DNA of 64,000 nucleotides. It comes from Linanthus parryae (Eukaryota; Streptophyta; Magnoliopsida; Ericales; Polemoniaceae). Position 1 is the first letter of the stretch, and each line of letters begins with the position of its first letter. Positions 43,551 to 54,664 of this stretch are shown here, one piece after another. The translations under genes were made by a program, and so were the position numbers. Below the pieces are notes generated by a model. The model saw nothing but the letters and a program-made list of their open reading frames with translations. It was not told the DNA's origin and did no database searches. The stretch spans positions 18,107,775 through 18,171,774 of the forward strand of contig JALGPY010000009.1 in NCBI GenBank assembly GCA_023055425.1. The letters are read 5' to 3'.

Positions 43551-44165
43551 CTTCTGCTCCGGTATTGCGATTACCTGATTTTTCTTTGACCTTCGTCTTG
43601 GAAACTGATGCTTCCGATGTCGGTATTGGTGCGGTCTTGATGCAGGAAAACCACCCCATTGCCTTCTTCAGCTAAAAATTGGAGCCTCGACGTCGCTTAT
43701 CTTCGATGTATCATAAGGAGCTCTATGCCATTGTGGAGTCCGTTCAGAAGTGGCGCCAGTACTTGCTTGGGCGCGAGTTTTTGATCCAAAGCGACCAGAA
43801 GAGTTTACGTGAGCTGTTGAAACTGGTTATTCAGACCCCGGATCAGCAGTTTTATGTCAGGAAGTTGATGGGCTTTCAGTTTCGCATTGATTACAAGACA
43901 TGGAGTTCGAACAGGGTGGCCGATGCTTTGTCCCGTCGTGGAGATGATGATCTCGTCCTTCTTGAGGGGACCGATCCCTCTCCGACAGCTTTACCTCCCA
44001 CAGTTTTTTGGCCCCATGCCTAGGTGCTCGTGGAGATTCGTCGTGAGAATGGCGTTAGTGATGACTTGGTGGCTTTACATGCAACGGTTTGTTTTGCCAC
44101 TCCACCACTACATTTTAAGGTTGTCGATGGTTTGTGTTATTATGGTACTCGTATCTGCATCACTG
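43373..44165 (+). pseudogene. Chromovirus RNase H and integrase N-terminus
   Basis: LETDASDVGIGAVLMQ, MYHKELYAIVESVQKWRQYL, QSDQKSL and RVADALSRR mark RNase H and the tether. A TAA at 43673-43675 and a TAG at 44021-44023 interrupt this frame. It then shifts at about 44160 into the integrase frame. Confidence 0.85.
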
Positions 44166-45591
44166 GCTCCTCTCCTTGCGCGAGAAGCTTCTCCTTAAGT
44201 TCCATCGTTCTCCTTTGGCTGGGCATCCTGGGGTGGATCGTACTTTTCGCCGACTCTCTGCGGTATTTTATTGGCCGCGCATGCGGTGGGATGTTCGTCA
44301 GTTTGTGGCCGCCTGTCATGTCTGTCAGACAACGAAGTACTCTACTCAGAAACCTGCAGGTTTTCTTCAACCACTGCCTATTCCTGAGCAGGTATGGGAG
44401 TTTGCTACGATGGACTTTATCACAGGATTTTCGACTTCTCAGGGGTTCACCGCCATCATGGTCGTTGTTGATCGGTTAACCACGTATGAACATTTTGGCC
44501 CTCTTCCTACAGAGTTCGATGCGCCTAAAGTTTCGAAGTTATTTGTGGATGTGGTAGTCAAGCATCATGGGTTTCCCGAACATCTCCTATCCGATCGTGA
44601 TCCCATTTTTATGAGTACTTTTTGGAAGGAGCTCTTTCGTCTTAGTGGCACCTCCCTCAAGTACAGCACTGCTTATCATCCAGAGACAGACGTACATACA
44701 GAGGTGAAGAACCGTTGTTTAGAGCAGTATTTGCGCGCCTTTACGAGTGAAATGCCAAAGCGGTGGTCTCAGTTTTTACCTTGGGCGGAGTTGGCACTCA
44801 ACTGAACGCATAACGAGAGCATTGCTTCCTCTCCGTTTCGTGCACTCTATGGCCGAGACCCCCCTAACTTGTTTCCTTCGGCTACTCGTTTAGGTAAATC
44901 CCCTACCTTTGATGAATTACTTGATGAACGTCGCGATCTGTTGCAGGATTTGAAGCTTCACTTATCAAAGATGCAGCAGCAGATGAGTACAGAGGCTAAT
45001 AAACATCGCCGGTATTTGTCTTTTGCCGTGGGGGATATGGTTCTTCTTCGTCTACAGCCGTATCGGCAACGGTCCGTGGCTCGGCCTTTGGCTGCTAAGC
45101 TTGCTCGCAGGTACTATGGCCCTTTTCAGGTGTTGGAACGTATTGGTGAGGTCGCTTATTGTCTGCAGCTTCCGCCTGCCAGTCATATTCATGGTTTGCT
45201 CCATGTGTCCCTCTTGCGGCCTTATGTAGTGGGGACTTCTGTGGTTCCAGATAGTACCTTACCTGCTGAATTTCATAAGGGTCGCCCGGTAGCTATTCCC
45301 TTGTCGGCCACCGAGCAGCGTACAGTGGTCGTGGATGGTGTGCCCCAGCTTCAGTGGCGGGTCTCTTGGTCTGATGGTTTGGCAGATACGTGGGAACCTG
45401 CGGCTAGTATGGTTAGTGATTTTCCTACACTCCACCTTGAGGACAAGGCGGCTCTCAACCCCGGGGGAGTTGATACGAGTATCGCAGACGATCGTGAGCA
45501 CGAGCCGGTAGAGCCTCCGTCGCGGACACACTTGCGGAGGAATGTGCGCCCGCCGAGGAGGTTTGATGATTTTTTCGTACCGAAGAAGTAG
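44134..45591 (+). pseudogene. Chromovirus integrase and chromodomain-like C-terminus, ending inside the 3' LTR
   Basis: The zinc region (HRSPLAGHPGVDRTFRRL to CHVCQTTK), the core aspartates (FATMDFITGF, LLSDRDPIFMS) and glutamate (EVKNRCLEQYL) are present. A TGA at 44803-44805 breaks the frame, which continues as GDMVLLRLQPYRQ and YYGPFQVLERIG, followed by a chromodomain-like segment (QWRVSWSDGLADTWEP). The stop is at 45589-45591, 121 bp inside the 3' LTR (begins 45471), so the last 40 codons are LTR-encoded. Confidence 0.88.
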
Positions 45592-45797
45592 TCGTTTGAT
45601 TTATTAGTTTGATTTATTTTATTTAGAACATTGTTTTCGTTTACCGAATTTTTATCGAGTCGCATGAAAAATTTTTTGGACAATTTTTTGGATAGTTTAT
45701 AAAACCTTTTCCGGTTTTCTTTTCGGTTCTTTTCGAGTCGTAGTTGAGTCGAACCGATAGGGTTAGATAAAAGAGAGTATTTTCTTATTTATTGATA
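45471..45797 (+). repeat. Chromovirus 3' LTR, truncated by a Helitron end
   Basis: It matches 40777 onward for about 310 bp, then stops at TTGATA where CTAGG begins. The last 70 bp or so of the LTR and the right target duplication are not seen. Confidence 0.85.
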
Positions 45798-45836
45798 CTA
45801 GGTTCCACCCCGCGCGCGTTGCGCGCGGTGTGGCCT
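45798..45836 (-). mobile_element. Helitron 3' terminus (minus strand)
   Basis: The minus strand reads CACCGCGCGC AAC GCGCGCGGGGTG and then GAACCTAG followed by T. That is a strong GC hairpin about 6-8 bp before a terminal CTAG at an A/T insertion point, the canonical Helitron end. The element extends rightward; its 5' TC end was not identified. Confidence 0.8.
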
Positions 45837-46945
45837 TGGCATGTTTGCTTGTCCGATGGGCGGAGATATACATTTGCTAATGCAGGATTCTTATGTACCG
45901 CGTTTGGATGTTATTTTATCGGATTTATACTGTAAATAGCCTCAACATCCGTGAGTGCATCACATTTGTAGTACATTGCATAGTCACGAGATTGGAATAA
46001 CGAGATAGTAGGCACAGAGTATTTCAGCATCATAGTGAGGTAGTACAGGAGTAGTAGACGAGCGTGTCATTGATGGCAACTTAAATTGGCTACATAGATA
46101 TTGGTTGCACGTGCCTTTGAATTGGGTGTTGTCTTTTTGGCAACATATATTGAGTACTATGTTTTACAATGATATAGTTCGTCAATCTTTCTTATTATCG
46201 GGCTGTAACTACATAATATATGGGTTGTGCAGTCAAACTTGGGAAACTTCCAGCGGCTGATATAATGCAGCGCTTTCAGATATTCAATGTTTGTGAGATA
46301 TGTATCGGGAATTTTCTTTGTGTTTTTAATTGATATCTATAATTATCCTATTTTGCTTTCTTATGAGCATTATGAGCTCTCTGAGCCTAACAAAATCATA
46401 CTCATAACATGTTACCTTCCAAGGTCAATGCCTGTTACCTTCCCCAACCACCCAACATCTATGTCCTTCTGATTTGGGTTTCATCATTTATATGCATTGC
46501 TTGATGTAAATTGAAGATTTATTCAGTAGATTGAGTGGGGTTTGCAGTATCTTGTGCTTGATTCACCTGTCTTGCAGGTTGCATTTATTGGAGATGTGTT
46601 TGTGTGAATATGCATGTCAATCAGTTCAATGAGAGGACATGAACAGATGCTATGTATTACCAGTTCATGCACAATCTATTCCATTGTCAACGCCTATTAT
46701 CTTCCCCAATCAGCCACCATCTCTCTGCTTCTGCTCTAGGTTTCATCATTTAGATGCATTGCTTGATGTGCATCGAAGATTTCTTAAGTAGATTGAGTAG
46801 GGTTTGCAGTGTTTGGTGGTTGATTGACCCGTCCTGCAGATTACATTTACTGAAGTTGTGTCTGTCTAAGTAATCATGTCAAGCAGTTTAATTAAAGGAC
46901 ATGAAAACTTGCTATGGTCTTTTGACCTCCTTCCTTACTTCTGGT
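45837..46945. repeat. Upstream repeat array of the first small-gene copy
   Basis: Two imperfect units of about 250 bp each contain CAATGCCTGTTACCTTCCCCAA or a variant, then a CATCATTTAGATGCATTGCTTGATG-type block, AGATTGAGT and a TTGCAG near ATTTATTGGAG. The same units precede the second copy. A module with CTGTAAATAG at 45920-45950 recurs at 47900, 49550 and 54850. Confidence 0.7.
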
Positions 46946-46953
46946 ATAAAGGC
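46946..46953 (+). promoter_or_regulatory. TATA box, small charged protein copy 1
   Basis: TATAAAGG lies 46 bp before the ATG. The spacing and flank (AGCAGTTGGCCTAA) are shared with copy 2. Confidence 0.65.
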
Positions 46954-46991
46954 ATAAGCAGTTGGCCTAAGTTACAACATACTGTAATTCA

Positions 46992-47432
46992 ATGGATTCT
47001 GGTAAGGAAAATACCGATGACAAATGGAGAAAGACTGCTAAGATGAAGAGCAAGGAGAAGATGAGGAAACGTAAAAAATATCAGAGTGAGGAAGAATTCA
47101 CAGAGGACGAGTCTGAGTGGGAGAGTTGGACTGAACATGGTTATGTGGTCGGGAAGGGCTCGGAGACTACGGTGTACTCAGATGCGGAGGAAGAAGATGA
47201 CTTCTGGGGAACTGATACGGCTTCCTCGTATTCGCTGAAGTTGAAGCATTCTGTCTCTCGTTCTTCCAGTTCAGGTAGAAAGAAGAAGGAAAAAGTGATA
47301 GCCGGAGGTAGCGAAGACTCGCAAATGAAGAAATCAATTCTTCCGCTGGATGCGACACCAGATAAGGGCAGCAAGAGGAAGAATACCGGAGAAGATGTTC
47401 AAGAGTACGGCAAGAAGGAACCAAGATTATAG
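46992..47432 (+). CDS. Small charged protein, YVVGKGSETTVYS family, copy 1 (146 aa)
   Basis: I do not recognise this family. The protein has a basic N-terminus (KMKSKEKMRKRKKYQ), an acidic linker (EEEFTEDESEWESW), the conserved core EHGYVVGKGSETTVYSDAEEEDD around residues 50-72, a Ser-rich stretch, and two further Lys/Arg clusters (GRKKKEKV, KGSKRKN). These could act as nuclear localisation signals. The start is the first ATG 46 bp after a TATA box. Copies lie at 48833, 60790 (broken) and 61482. Divergence among copies with open frames and conservation of the core suggest a real protein; possible roles include a nuclear or chromatin-associated factor, but that is inference from composition only. 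Confidence 0.7.
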   Translation: MDSGKENTDDKWRKTAKMKSKEKMRKRKKYQSEEEFTEDESEWESWTEHGYVVGKGSETTVYSDAEEEDDFWGTDTASSYSLKLKHSVSRSSSSGRKKKEKVIAGGSEDSQMKKSILPLDATPDKGSKRKNTGEDVQEYGKKEPRL

Positions 47433-48785
47433 AGTGTCTAGGTTTTTTTGTGCTATGTTATGGTGGATTGTAGTTTCATGTCACGTCTTATGAGTAGTAA
47501 TGTTGAGTTTGGTCATGTTTACTTTGTAATGGGGTTATGGATTGATGTCATCTCGGTCTATATTTCGTGTATCAATGCAGAGTTTGCTTTCTTCATAATC
47601 TAATAATCGTTTAGAATGATGTATTATACTATGTTATTCATGGATTGATGCATATTGTGTCTGCTTCATCGAACGAGTAATATTTTTTCATTTTTGTTTT
47701 TTTCATTTTTTCCCTTGTACGTAAACTGATATGACTAATTTCCTTATTCGGCAAGTTGTTCCTGGATGTTAATATAACAAATATAATGATGATTTGTATT
47801 GATTTGGTAGAAGATTCTAGTGTTGATTTCATTGTTTCCGTTGTTGCTGTTCTTCCAGAATCTAGAACAGACAAACCGGTATATGCATCGCGTATTGATA
47901 TTATTTGGTCAGAATAATACTGTAAATAATCTGGAGATGTGTGGCAAGAAGAATGAAAGGGAAGAATCCATTCACTTTGTTTAATAGGCATACATCAAGT
48001 TATTGTTGGAAGCAACCATATGTATGATACGAAAGAGTATCAGTGTCAAGTGACCATAGAAAACCCAAGGTCAATGCTTGCCACCCTTTGCAACCACATA
48101 ACATTTATCTCCTTCTGATTTGGGTTTCATCATTTAGATGCACTGGTTGACATAAATTGAAGATTTATTGAGTAGATTGAGTGAGATCTGATGAATCTTC
48201 TGCTTGATTCAGCTGTCTTGCAGATTGCGTTTATTGAAGATTTGTTTGTTTGAATATGCACGCCAACCAGTTTATTAAAATAACATGGACAGATGCTATG
48301 AATCACCAGTTCATGTCAACGCCTATTGTCTTCCCCAATGAACCATTGTTAGTTTCCTTCTGCCCTAGGTTTCAGCATGTGGATGCATTGCTTGATGAGT
48401 ATTGATGTTTTCTTAAGTTAAGTAGGCTTTGCAGTAGATGATGCTTGATTGACTTGTATTGCAGATTGCATTTATTGGAGATGTGTTTATTTGAATATGC
48501 ATGTCAATCAGTTTAATGTAATCATGACATGAACAGGTGCTATATATTACCAGTTCATGCACAACCCAGTGCATTGTCAATGCCTATTATTTCCCCCAAT
48601 CAGTCATTATATCTCTGCATCTGCTTTAGGTTTCATAATGTAAATGCATTGATTGTTGTGTATTGAATCCTGTATTGCAGATTTCATTAATTGAAGAGGT
48701 GTCTGTCTGAGTAATGATGTTAAGCTGTTTAATCAAAGGTCATGATCACTTGATATGGTCTTTTGACTTTCGTCCTTACTTGTGG
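47433..48785. other. Spacer with promoter-type repeats for copy 2
   Basis: The 3' flank of copy 1 (to about 47.86 kb) resembles that of copy 2. From about 48.06 kb three imperfect 240-bp units, related to those at 46.42-46.90 kb, lead to the TATA box of copy 2. No other gene is seen. Confidence 0.65.
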
Positions 48786-48793
48786 TATAAAAT
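48786..48793 (+). promoter_or_regulatory. TATA box, small charged protein copy 2
   Basis: TATAAAAT lies 47 bp before the ATG in a context matching copy 1. Confidence 0.65.
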
Positions 48794-48832
48794 CACAAGC
48801 AGTTGGCCTAATTGACAACATACTGTGATGCA

Positions 48833-49270
48833 ATGGATTCACCTAAGGAACATACCGATGACAATAGGAAGAAGACTGCTAAGAAGGAGAGTAAAAAGAA
48901 GATGAGGAGAAGCATGAAATATCAGAGCGAGGAAGAATTCACAGAGAGCGAGTCTGAGTGGGAGAGTTGGACCGAACACGGTTATGTTGTTGGGAAAGGA
49001 TCGGACACTACAGTGTACTCAGACACGGAGGAAGAAGTCGACTTATGGGGTATTGACACGGCCTCGTCATATCCGCCGAAGCTGAAGGGTTCTGGCTCGC
49101 GTTCTTCGAGTTTAAGCAGGAAGAAGAAGCAAAAAGTAGCCAAAGGTAGCGAAGACTTGCAGGTGACGAGATCAATTGTTCCACTGAATGCGGCATCAGA
49201 GAAGGGCGGCAAGAGAAAGAAGACCGAGGAAGATGCTCAAGAGTTGTGCAAAAAGAAACCAAGAGTATAG
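48833..49270 (+). CDS. Small charged protein, YVVGKGSETTVYS family, copy 2 (145 aa)
   Basis: This is the tandem duplicate of the gene at 46992, collinear over the whole length: basic N-terminus (KKESKKKMRRSMKYQ), acidic EEEFTESESEWESW, core EHGYVVGKGSDTTVYSDTEEE, Ser-rich middle, and KRKKTEEDAQ near the end. The ATG at 48833 is chosen because the preceding leader (CAATGGATTC) aligns with copy 1. Most changes are substitutions rather than frame disruptions. Function unknown. Upstream and downstream flanks are duplicated too, giving a unit of about 1.8 kb. Confidence 0.7.
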   Translation: MDSPKEHTDDNRKKTAKKESKKKMRRSMKYQSEEEFTESESEWESWTEHGYVVGKGSDTTVYSDTEEEVDLWGIDTASSYPPKLKGSGSRSSSLSRKKKQKVAKGSEDLQVTRSIVPLNAASEKGGKRKKTEEDAQELCKKKPRV

Positions 49271-49866
49271 AGTCCTGTGTGTGTTATGTTATGGTGAATT
49301 GTAGTATGCCTCATGAGCAGTAATGTTGAGCTTGGTAATGTTTGCTTTGTAATGGAGTTATGAACTAATGTTATCGTGGTCTATATTTTGCGAATCGATA
49401 CAGCTTTTGTTTTTTTCATAACTTAATACTCGTTCAGAATGATGTATTAGATTATGTTATTCATAGATTGGCACAGATATTATATTTGGCAAACAATGAG
49501 CGACGAAGGAACGAATTAATACTGTGTGTTCATCCTATTTGATTGGACTAATACGATAAATAGCATGTAGATGTGTGGCAATAAAATGAAACACAATAAT
49601 CCAGCTGCTTTATTTAATAGGCATACATTGGATAATTGTTGGAAGCAACCATCTGCATAGGATGAAAGCGTAGCGGTGTTCGCTGAATGTAGGAAACTTG
49701 ATACTTAAGATACAGATTGATACTCATTATTTGTACCGAAGACCTATCTATATACATGCATCAACTCTCTATATAAACCACCCTCCACGCATTATTTTCC
49801 ATCAACTCTCTCTGAAGTGCAGCAGCACGAAGAACAAGAACACGATTAGCTATTTTCAACACAACA
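49271..49866. other. 3' flank of copy 2 and promoter of the downstream F-box gene
   Basis: 49500-49690 repeats the module also found at 47.86-48.05 kb (GATGTGTGGCAA, GCATACAT, TTGTTGGAAGCAACCAT). A TATATAAA box at 49770-49777 lies 97 bp before the F-box ATG. Confidence 0.65.
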
Positions 49867-51617
49867 ATGGCGCCGCTGAGGTCATCCGTAAGAAGAAGGA
49901 ACACAAAGAAGAGCAATTCCTCCACCATTAATTCACTCCCGAAAGAGTTAATCACAGAAATTTTGGCGATTTTGGGATCTTGTTCGTCTGATGATTTGTT
50001 CACCGCAAAGAAAAGGTAACATCCTATGTTCTTCTCTTTCTCTATCTCCTTTGTTTCGTTTAATATTCATAATCTTCAAAGCTCAATCTGGATATCAATA
50101 GGAATAGTATTAGAATAAGAAGAATTTTATCAAATCATACCGATAGAGTTGGAGAGTTTTCTATTTTCACTTACCATGTTTGTGTACATGACCCAGTGTG
50201 TTTTTGTCTCTATAAAAGCTTTGACACAGACATGGGCGTATTCAAAATTTGGCCGAGTGAGTACAAGAAAAATTTCAAGTTTAATGACGGATCTTTTGAT
50301 AAATTTTGAAGTATTTAAGAGCTAAAATGACGAATTGATAGATTGTTGAAGTGAATATATAATACGAGTGGGGGCTAATGCAATTATATTAATAGAATGT
50401 AGGCTAAATGTTGTGAATATTAAAACTTTGAGTGGGGGCTAATATAATTAAATAAATAAATATAGGGTAAAAATTGCAAATTTCAAAATTCGAGTGGGGG
50501 TTGGTCTCCATATAAGAGTGCCGCTGGACATAGAGATTGAAGACAGAGATTATGTCTATGTTTTTACATTTTAATAAACACGTTAAACCAATTTTTGATC
50601 CGCTGTCTTCCTAGCCCTCAATTTCGAGCAATCAAGTAGTGTCTATTGAGCAAAAGCTCATTTTTTTGGTGTTGGTGGTGGGAGCAATAGGAGGCGATCA
50701 CCAGTTTCAGAACTTCTGTATTTTGATTTCTGAATGTCCTCTTGTTTAGTCTATTTCAAACAATAACCCCTAATTAATGGAAACACGTTAGATGATGAGG
50801 GATTAAACTGAAAACTTTACCATATTATAGGGGGTAAAAGACACTTTCACCCCCTCAACTTTGATGCAAAGACACTTTCACCCCTTTCCAGTTTGATGAT
50901 TATATGTAATTTTTTGGAACATGTTGCAGTTTGAAGATGTTCAATGAAGCATCTAACTATAATTGCGTATACGAGAAGGTGTCGCTTAAGAAGTTCCCTG
51001 TTGTTCCATGGCGGTCGAGTCAGCAGTGGATTCGGGATTTCTCGCATTTTATGAGGAGATGCAATGAAAGTGGGAACCCAGAAGCTCTCTTTAGGCAAGG
51101 AATGGTAAGCGGCAATTCTATTGATTTATCATAACGTGGAGCAAGAAGAGAAGCTAAGTTAATTGTTGTGAAGTGACATAAACTGACGAGCCTTTTTTTT
51201 TTTTTTTTTTAATTTTAGATTGATTTCTTCAGTTTGTGCCGATATAGTGATGGGTTAGATGCCTTACAAAAAGCAGCAGAAGCTGGACTTGGAGAAGCAC
51301 GTTATATAATTGTCATCATTTTGGTGTTGAGTGGAGACAAATACCGTGAGAAGGGAATCGAGTTGTTCCGTGGAATGACAAAAGACAAGGAGATAGAGAC
51401 AAAATTGGAGGAGTACCGGCAAAAGGTTAAGTCAATTTTAAGGAGCATCTGGATTAAAAGTCCAATCATACAGATGGAGAAACAGCGTTGCTGTGCATCG
51501 CAACCCCAACACAGGTGGAGATCAGGATGGGCGCGCAACGAAGACAATATATTGTGTGATGCTTGTAGATGTGATAGGGAAGTCGACTTCATTTATGAGA
51601 TATTTCCTCATAACTAA
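49867..51617 (-). other. Note on strand: antisense of the F-box gene holds no supported gene
   Basis: The minus-strand frames across this interval, including the intron, are interrupted and show no family motif; the gene is on the plus strand (next entry). Confidence 0.5.
49867..51617 (+). CDS. F-box protein, At2g35280/At1g67623-like, three exons
   Basis: Exons are 49867-50016, 50930-51104 and 51219-51617, with donors AG|GTAACA and ATG|GTAAGC and acceptors TTGCAG and TTTTAG; phases are consistent and the frame stays open (about 240 aa). The N-terminal F-box reads SLPKELITEILAILGSCSSDDL. Exon 2 gives the family signature (LKMFNEASN, VSLKKFPVVPW, CNESGNPEALFRQGM). Exon 3 gives a TPR/Sel1-like part (SDGLDALQKAAEAGLGEARY). 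The end has a Cys-rich patch (ILCDACRCD). Such proteins are putative SCF adaptors. The first intron (913 bp) is AT-rich. It sits directly behind the small-protein duplication and may share its upstream module. Confidence 0.85.
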
Positions 51618-52617
51618 AATGTTTAAAATTTTTTTTCCCAATAACAATAGCAATGATCCCAAAAATTGTAACTTAATATGAGAATTGCAAATAATGAGCA
51701 GATACACAAGTATGGACTTGGGATCTCTTTCCTAAAGGGCTCTGAAAACTAAATTCAGGGTTAATTGTATTTTATTCATCTTGCGGTTAGTGGTGTGTTG
51801 CAAAACACCTCATCTAATTTCAATGATATATTTGCAGGATGACGCGTGCATCGAACGATTTACAATGCCACAAAAAGAATTTAAGCAAATATAACTTGTA
51901 AAAACACTCCAGTGCGATCTACTTGCACTTAGAGGCATAAGCGATTAATGTGTTATGATGCCCAGCCAGAATTTCTCCCTGTAATAGTATACGTTCAGTT
52001 ATTGTTCACATTGTCACAAGAGCGTGATTTAATACAATTTCAATAGCTATCCGAACTATTGTTGCATTTATGATTTGAGTTTAATCTTGTAGCTGGCCGT
52101 AGACATCGCCGTTAAAATCAGGGATTGGATTTTTATTCGTCCTAGCATGTGTCTTATATTAATTTGCTATTCCACTGCATAATTGACTTTGCAATTAAAG
52201 ATAAAATGTGTAACCTGCCTAGTATGTTGTCTATCAACTGTAATTGTCGAAAATTAAATCGCAAGTACATATGGCAGATTATTGGTACGATGCGTAATAT
52301 ACAATTATGGCTTACTAACGTGATTAGTTGGTATCGGCAGTTCTGTTGTTGTGGCATTTGTCCAGAAGTATTCTTTCATTACTTATACATTCGGTGTATC
52401 TGCTGCATTATACATGCTGTACCAGTATCTGGTCAATGGAGGTAGCATTGAATTATTTGAAATGTAGTAGGGACTTCATATTATGCAGACCGAACTACAA
52501 TATTACGTGGACATCCACTGATAACAAAGCGTTGATTACAATAACATACAAGACGATAATGGCATATTATCTTAATTAGTTTGTCGATGGGGCTATGTTT
52601 TTATGTGTAAGCGTGCA
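51618..52617. other. Spacer with a decayed RPA-like exon
   Basis: 51987-52108 aligns along its whole length with exon 3 of the RPA-like genes (minus strand; CACATTGTCACAAGAG matches GACATTGTGACAAGGG), but the frame is broken. The rest has no supported gene. Confidence 0.6.
51987..52108 (-). pseudogene. Relict of an RPA-like OB-fold exon
   Basis: It is a degenerate copy of the 121-bp exon at 55296-55416, recognisable at nucleotide level but with stops. It implies a fourth member of the array, now lost. Confidence 0.6.
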
Positions 52618-53399
52618 TCAAGCTTCAACTACATAGCGTACAGTCCAACCATTTATTGGAAATACATTTCCATTGGTGCACCGGGAAAGGAGGAAGTAAA
52701 ATCTTCTTGCGCCGCTGTTCGTGTTCACGGATTCAAGCACGCTTTGTTGTTCCTTGAAACAATCACAGTGCCGAATATAATAAGCTATTTGGGTATGGAG
52801 TATAATTTTAGATCGAGAAATTTTGTTTCATACCTCAGCCGACATTGATGACATGGTTGTTGCATTTATCCCCAATACAGTGTCTACTGACTGTCCGAAG
52901 ATGCGTACCTGGAGTTCAGCACTACAGTCATGAAGTTGCACGGTTATACGTCCCCTGGGGAGAAACAAGCAAAAAAACAACATTTGGCAGTTAGATTTCG
53001 TATCCTCTTTGAAAAAAAGGTGTAAAATTGATGTTGTGTAAAATTAGGTTGATACAGTCTACGGCGTAATGCTTGTTAGTGTCATTACGTACCACGGTAT
53101 AGCATCACAATCATTATTTTGGCAAGCAGAGCATTGGAATCTGTTGTTTGGATAACGATTTGCAACACGATTGCACAACTTGCATGCGTAATACCATGCT
53201 TGCTGATTTGTTGGTAAAGCGTGAACGGTGGCTTGTACCCAAATCTCGCGTATTGTAGCCTGCAGTTACTCATAAAAAGCATACAATCTAAAGTGAAACT
53301 GTTGGGAAAGCTGCATTACTAAGCTGGCAATGATTGTTCATTACTGAAGAAAATTCTCACCGGTAATGTTGGCAGATCGACTATTGCACAGAGTTTCAT
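52618..53399 (-). CDS. RPA1 C-terminal-like single-stranded-DNA-binding mini-protein, gene A (153 aa)
   Basis: Four exons (minus strand): 53361-53399, 53093-53259, 52834-52954, 52618-52752; donors are GTGAGA, GTACGT and GTATGA, acceptors end in AG, and phases close without stops. Exon 2 encodes the zinc-binding part of RPA1-type DNA-binding domain C (QAWYYACKLCNRV, FQCSACQ; two CxxC pairs). Exon 3 encodes OB-fold strands (RITVQLHD, VRIFGQSVDTVL) and exon 4 the closing strands (RRFYFLLSRC). It is far shorter than RPA1 (about 600 aa or more) because only this domain remains. RPA-like proteins bind single-stranded DNA and are also carried by plant Helitrons. Exon sizes match genes B and C. Confidence 0.78.
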
Positions 53400-54295
53400 T
53401 TCTTGTTTGTATGTTTGAAGACGATACAAACTTTGAGGCTTGGATGAATTGTTCTTGCGAGGTGCAAACGAAGCTTATGGGACAAAGCAATGGTGCTTGG
53501 TTGTTGTGCAGTATGAGGTAGTTGATCTGTATGTTAGTATTTATAGTAACATTTGTTGCAAGGGTTGGTGGGTACCTGAGCTATATGTAATATAGTTATA
53601 TAATGTTCTGTGCTAAATGCTTTTTCTTTGCTGTTTTTGTTTGTGTTCTTTTTTTTTTTTTATAATTATTAGATATTTGTTTCGCATTGAAACTGAGACA
53701 TGCTGTAACACTGAAATCACCTGGTGTGGGTGGTAATGTCATCTGTAAATAATTTGCATACGATGGCACGCAGTACAAGAATACCAGCAAACTACTTATT
53801 TATCCATATACATAATTAAGTGATAAATTCTTCACAGCATGGTATGATGCATTTTTTTCAGAGCAATTTCATTTGGGAAAATTATCAGTAATTAAGCCGA
53901 ATTGGTAGTTGGGGGAACCAGTTGAATGTGATGTGGCAAACGTACAAGATGCGTATCGATGATAAGTAATTAGTGGATAATCAATCCATTTTATTGATAG
54001 AACGATATTAGCTGTAACCACTGATGGTTATTCATTGCCACCATATGTTGAAGAACACATCGATCATTGGAAAGTTGGGGAAGCATCTGGGGTTATGTTT
54101 TGTCTGTCAATGCAATATTGATTTGTGATGATTCCATGTTTGGTTAGAACGATTTATCATACCTTGCTAACTATACCTTGTATTGATTCTAGGGAGAGGT
54201 TATAGTGTATGGTTTCGGTGTTTTTCGTGTTGCTGTTCTTATATAATTCGGAGGAGGCATTCTTGTATGTGCATTGTGTCAGGATATTATTTGTT
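53400..54295. other. Spacer without a supported gene
   Basis: AT-rich, with a short T-run at about 53650. I find no exon with family resemblance. Confidence 0.55.
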
Positions 54296-54664
54296 CAAAA
54301 AACATGCCGGCAATACTCTCCAGAAGTGCATGTGAAACTCCCTGTGATGATGCACGCAACGAATGAAGAATGCAAATGTAACATCATGATTGATATACAT
54401 CTCTGACTTTGTTTGCATTTATTGCATCTAACGAAGGACACCAGCCCAATACATGATTTGCGTCTTGTGGAGTTTGTATTATCAAACGGGGATGGCAGCT
54501 TATGCAAGAATGACAAAACCATATTAAACCTACTGCAATCAATGGTTGTGCCTTTTGCATATGAGAGAGCATTTATTATCATTTTCACTGGATATGCTTA
54601 CCCTAATTTTGAATTTGATTGCTTCAAGTCTGAGTACGTTGTGAACCTAGCTGGCTTGACATGA
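54296..54664 (+). pseudogene. Relict of a Helitron/PIF1-like helicase
   Basis: One frame, broken by a TGA at 54404-54406, shows KLPVMMHATNEE, then LLHLTKDTSPIHDLRLVEFVLSNGDGSL and TGYAYPNFEF. The order and spacing mirror the Helitron helicase stretch QxLPVxxxGTRxE, LTxNMRL, FxxWxLxxGDG and YPN. The catalytic NMRL is lost and no Walker motifs are present in this fragment, so it is a small decayed piece. Resemblance is by eye. Confidence 0.45.

Larger units (their letters stand above)
40777..45797 (+). mobile_element. Chromovirus (Ty3/gypsy, Reina-like), decayed
   Basis: The left LTR is 40777-41173 (TGATAC to TGTAACA) and the right LTR starts at 45471 and is cut at 45797 by a Helitron end. The order gag, protease, RT, RNase H, integrase, chromodomain-like tail on the plus strand is that of a chromovirus. 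Multiple stops and frameshifts, loss of the protease aspartate and a deletion in the RT palm make it inactive. Confidence 0.88.
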
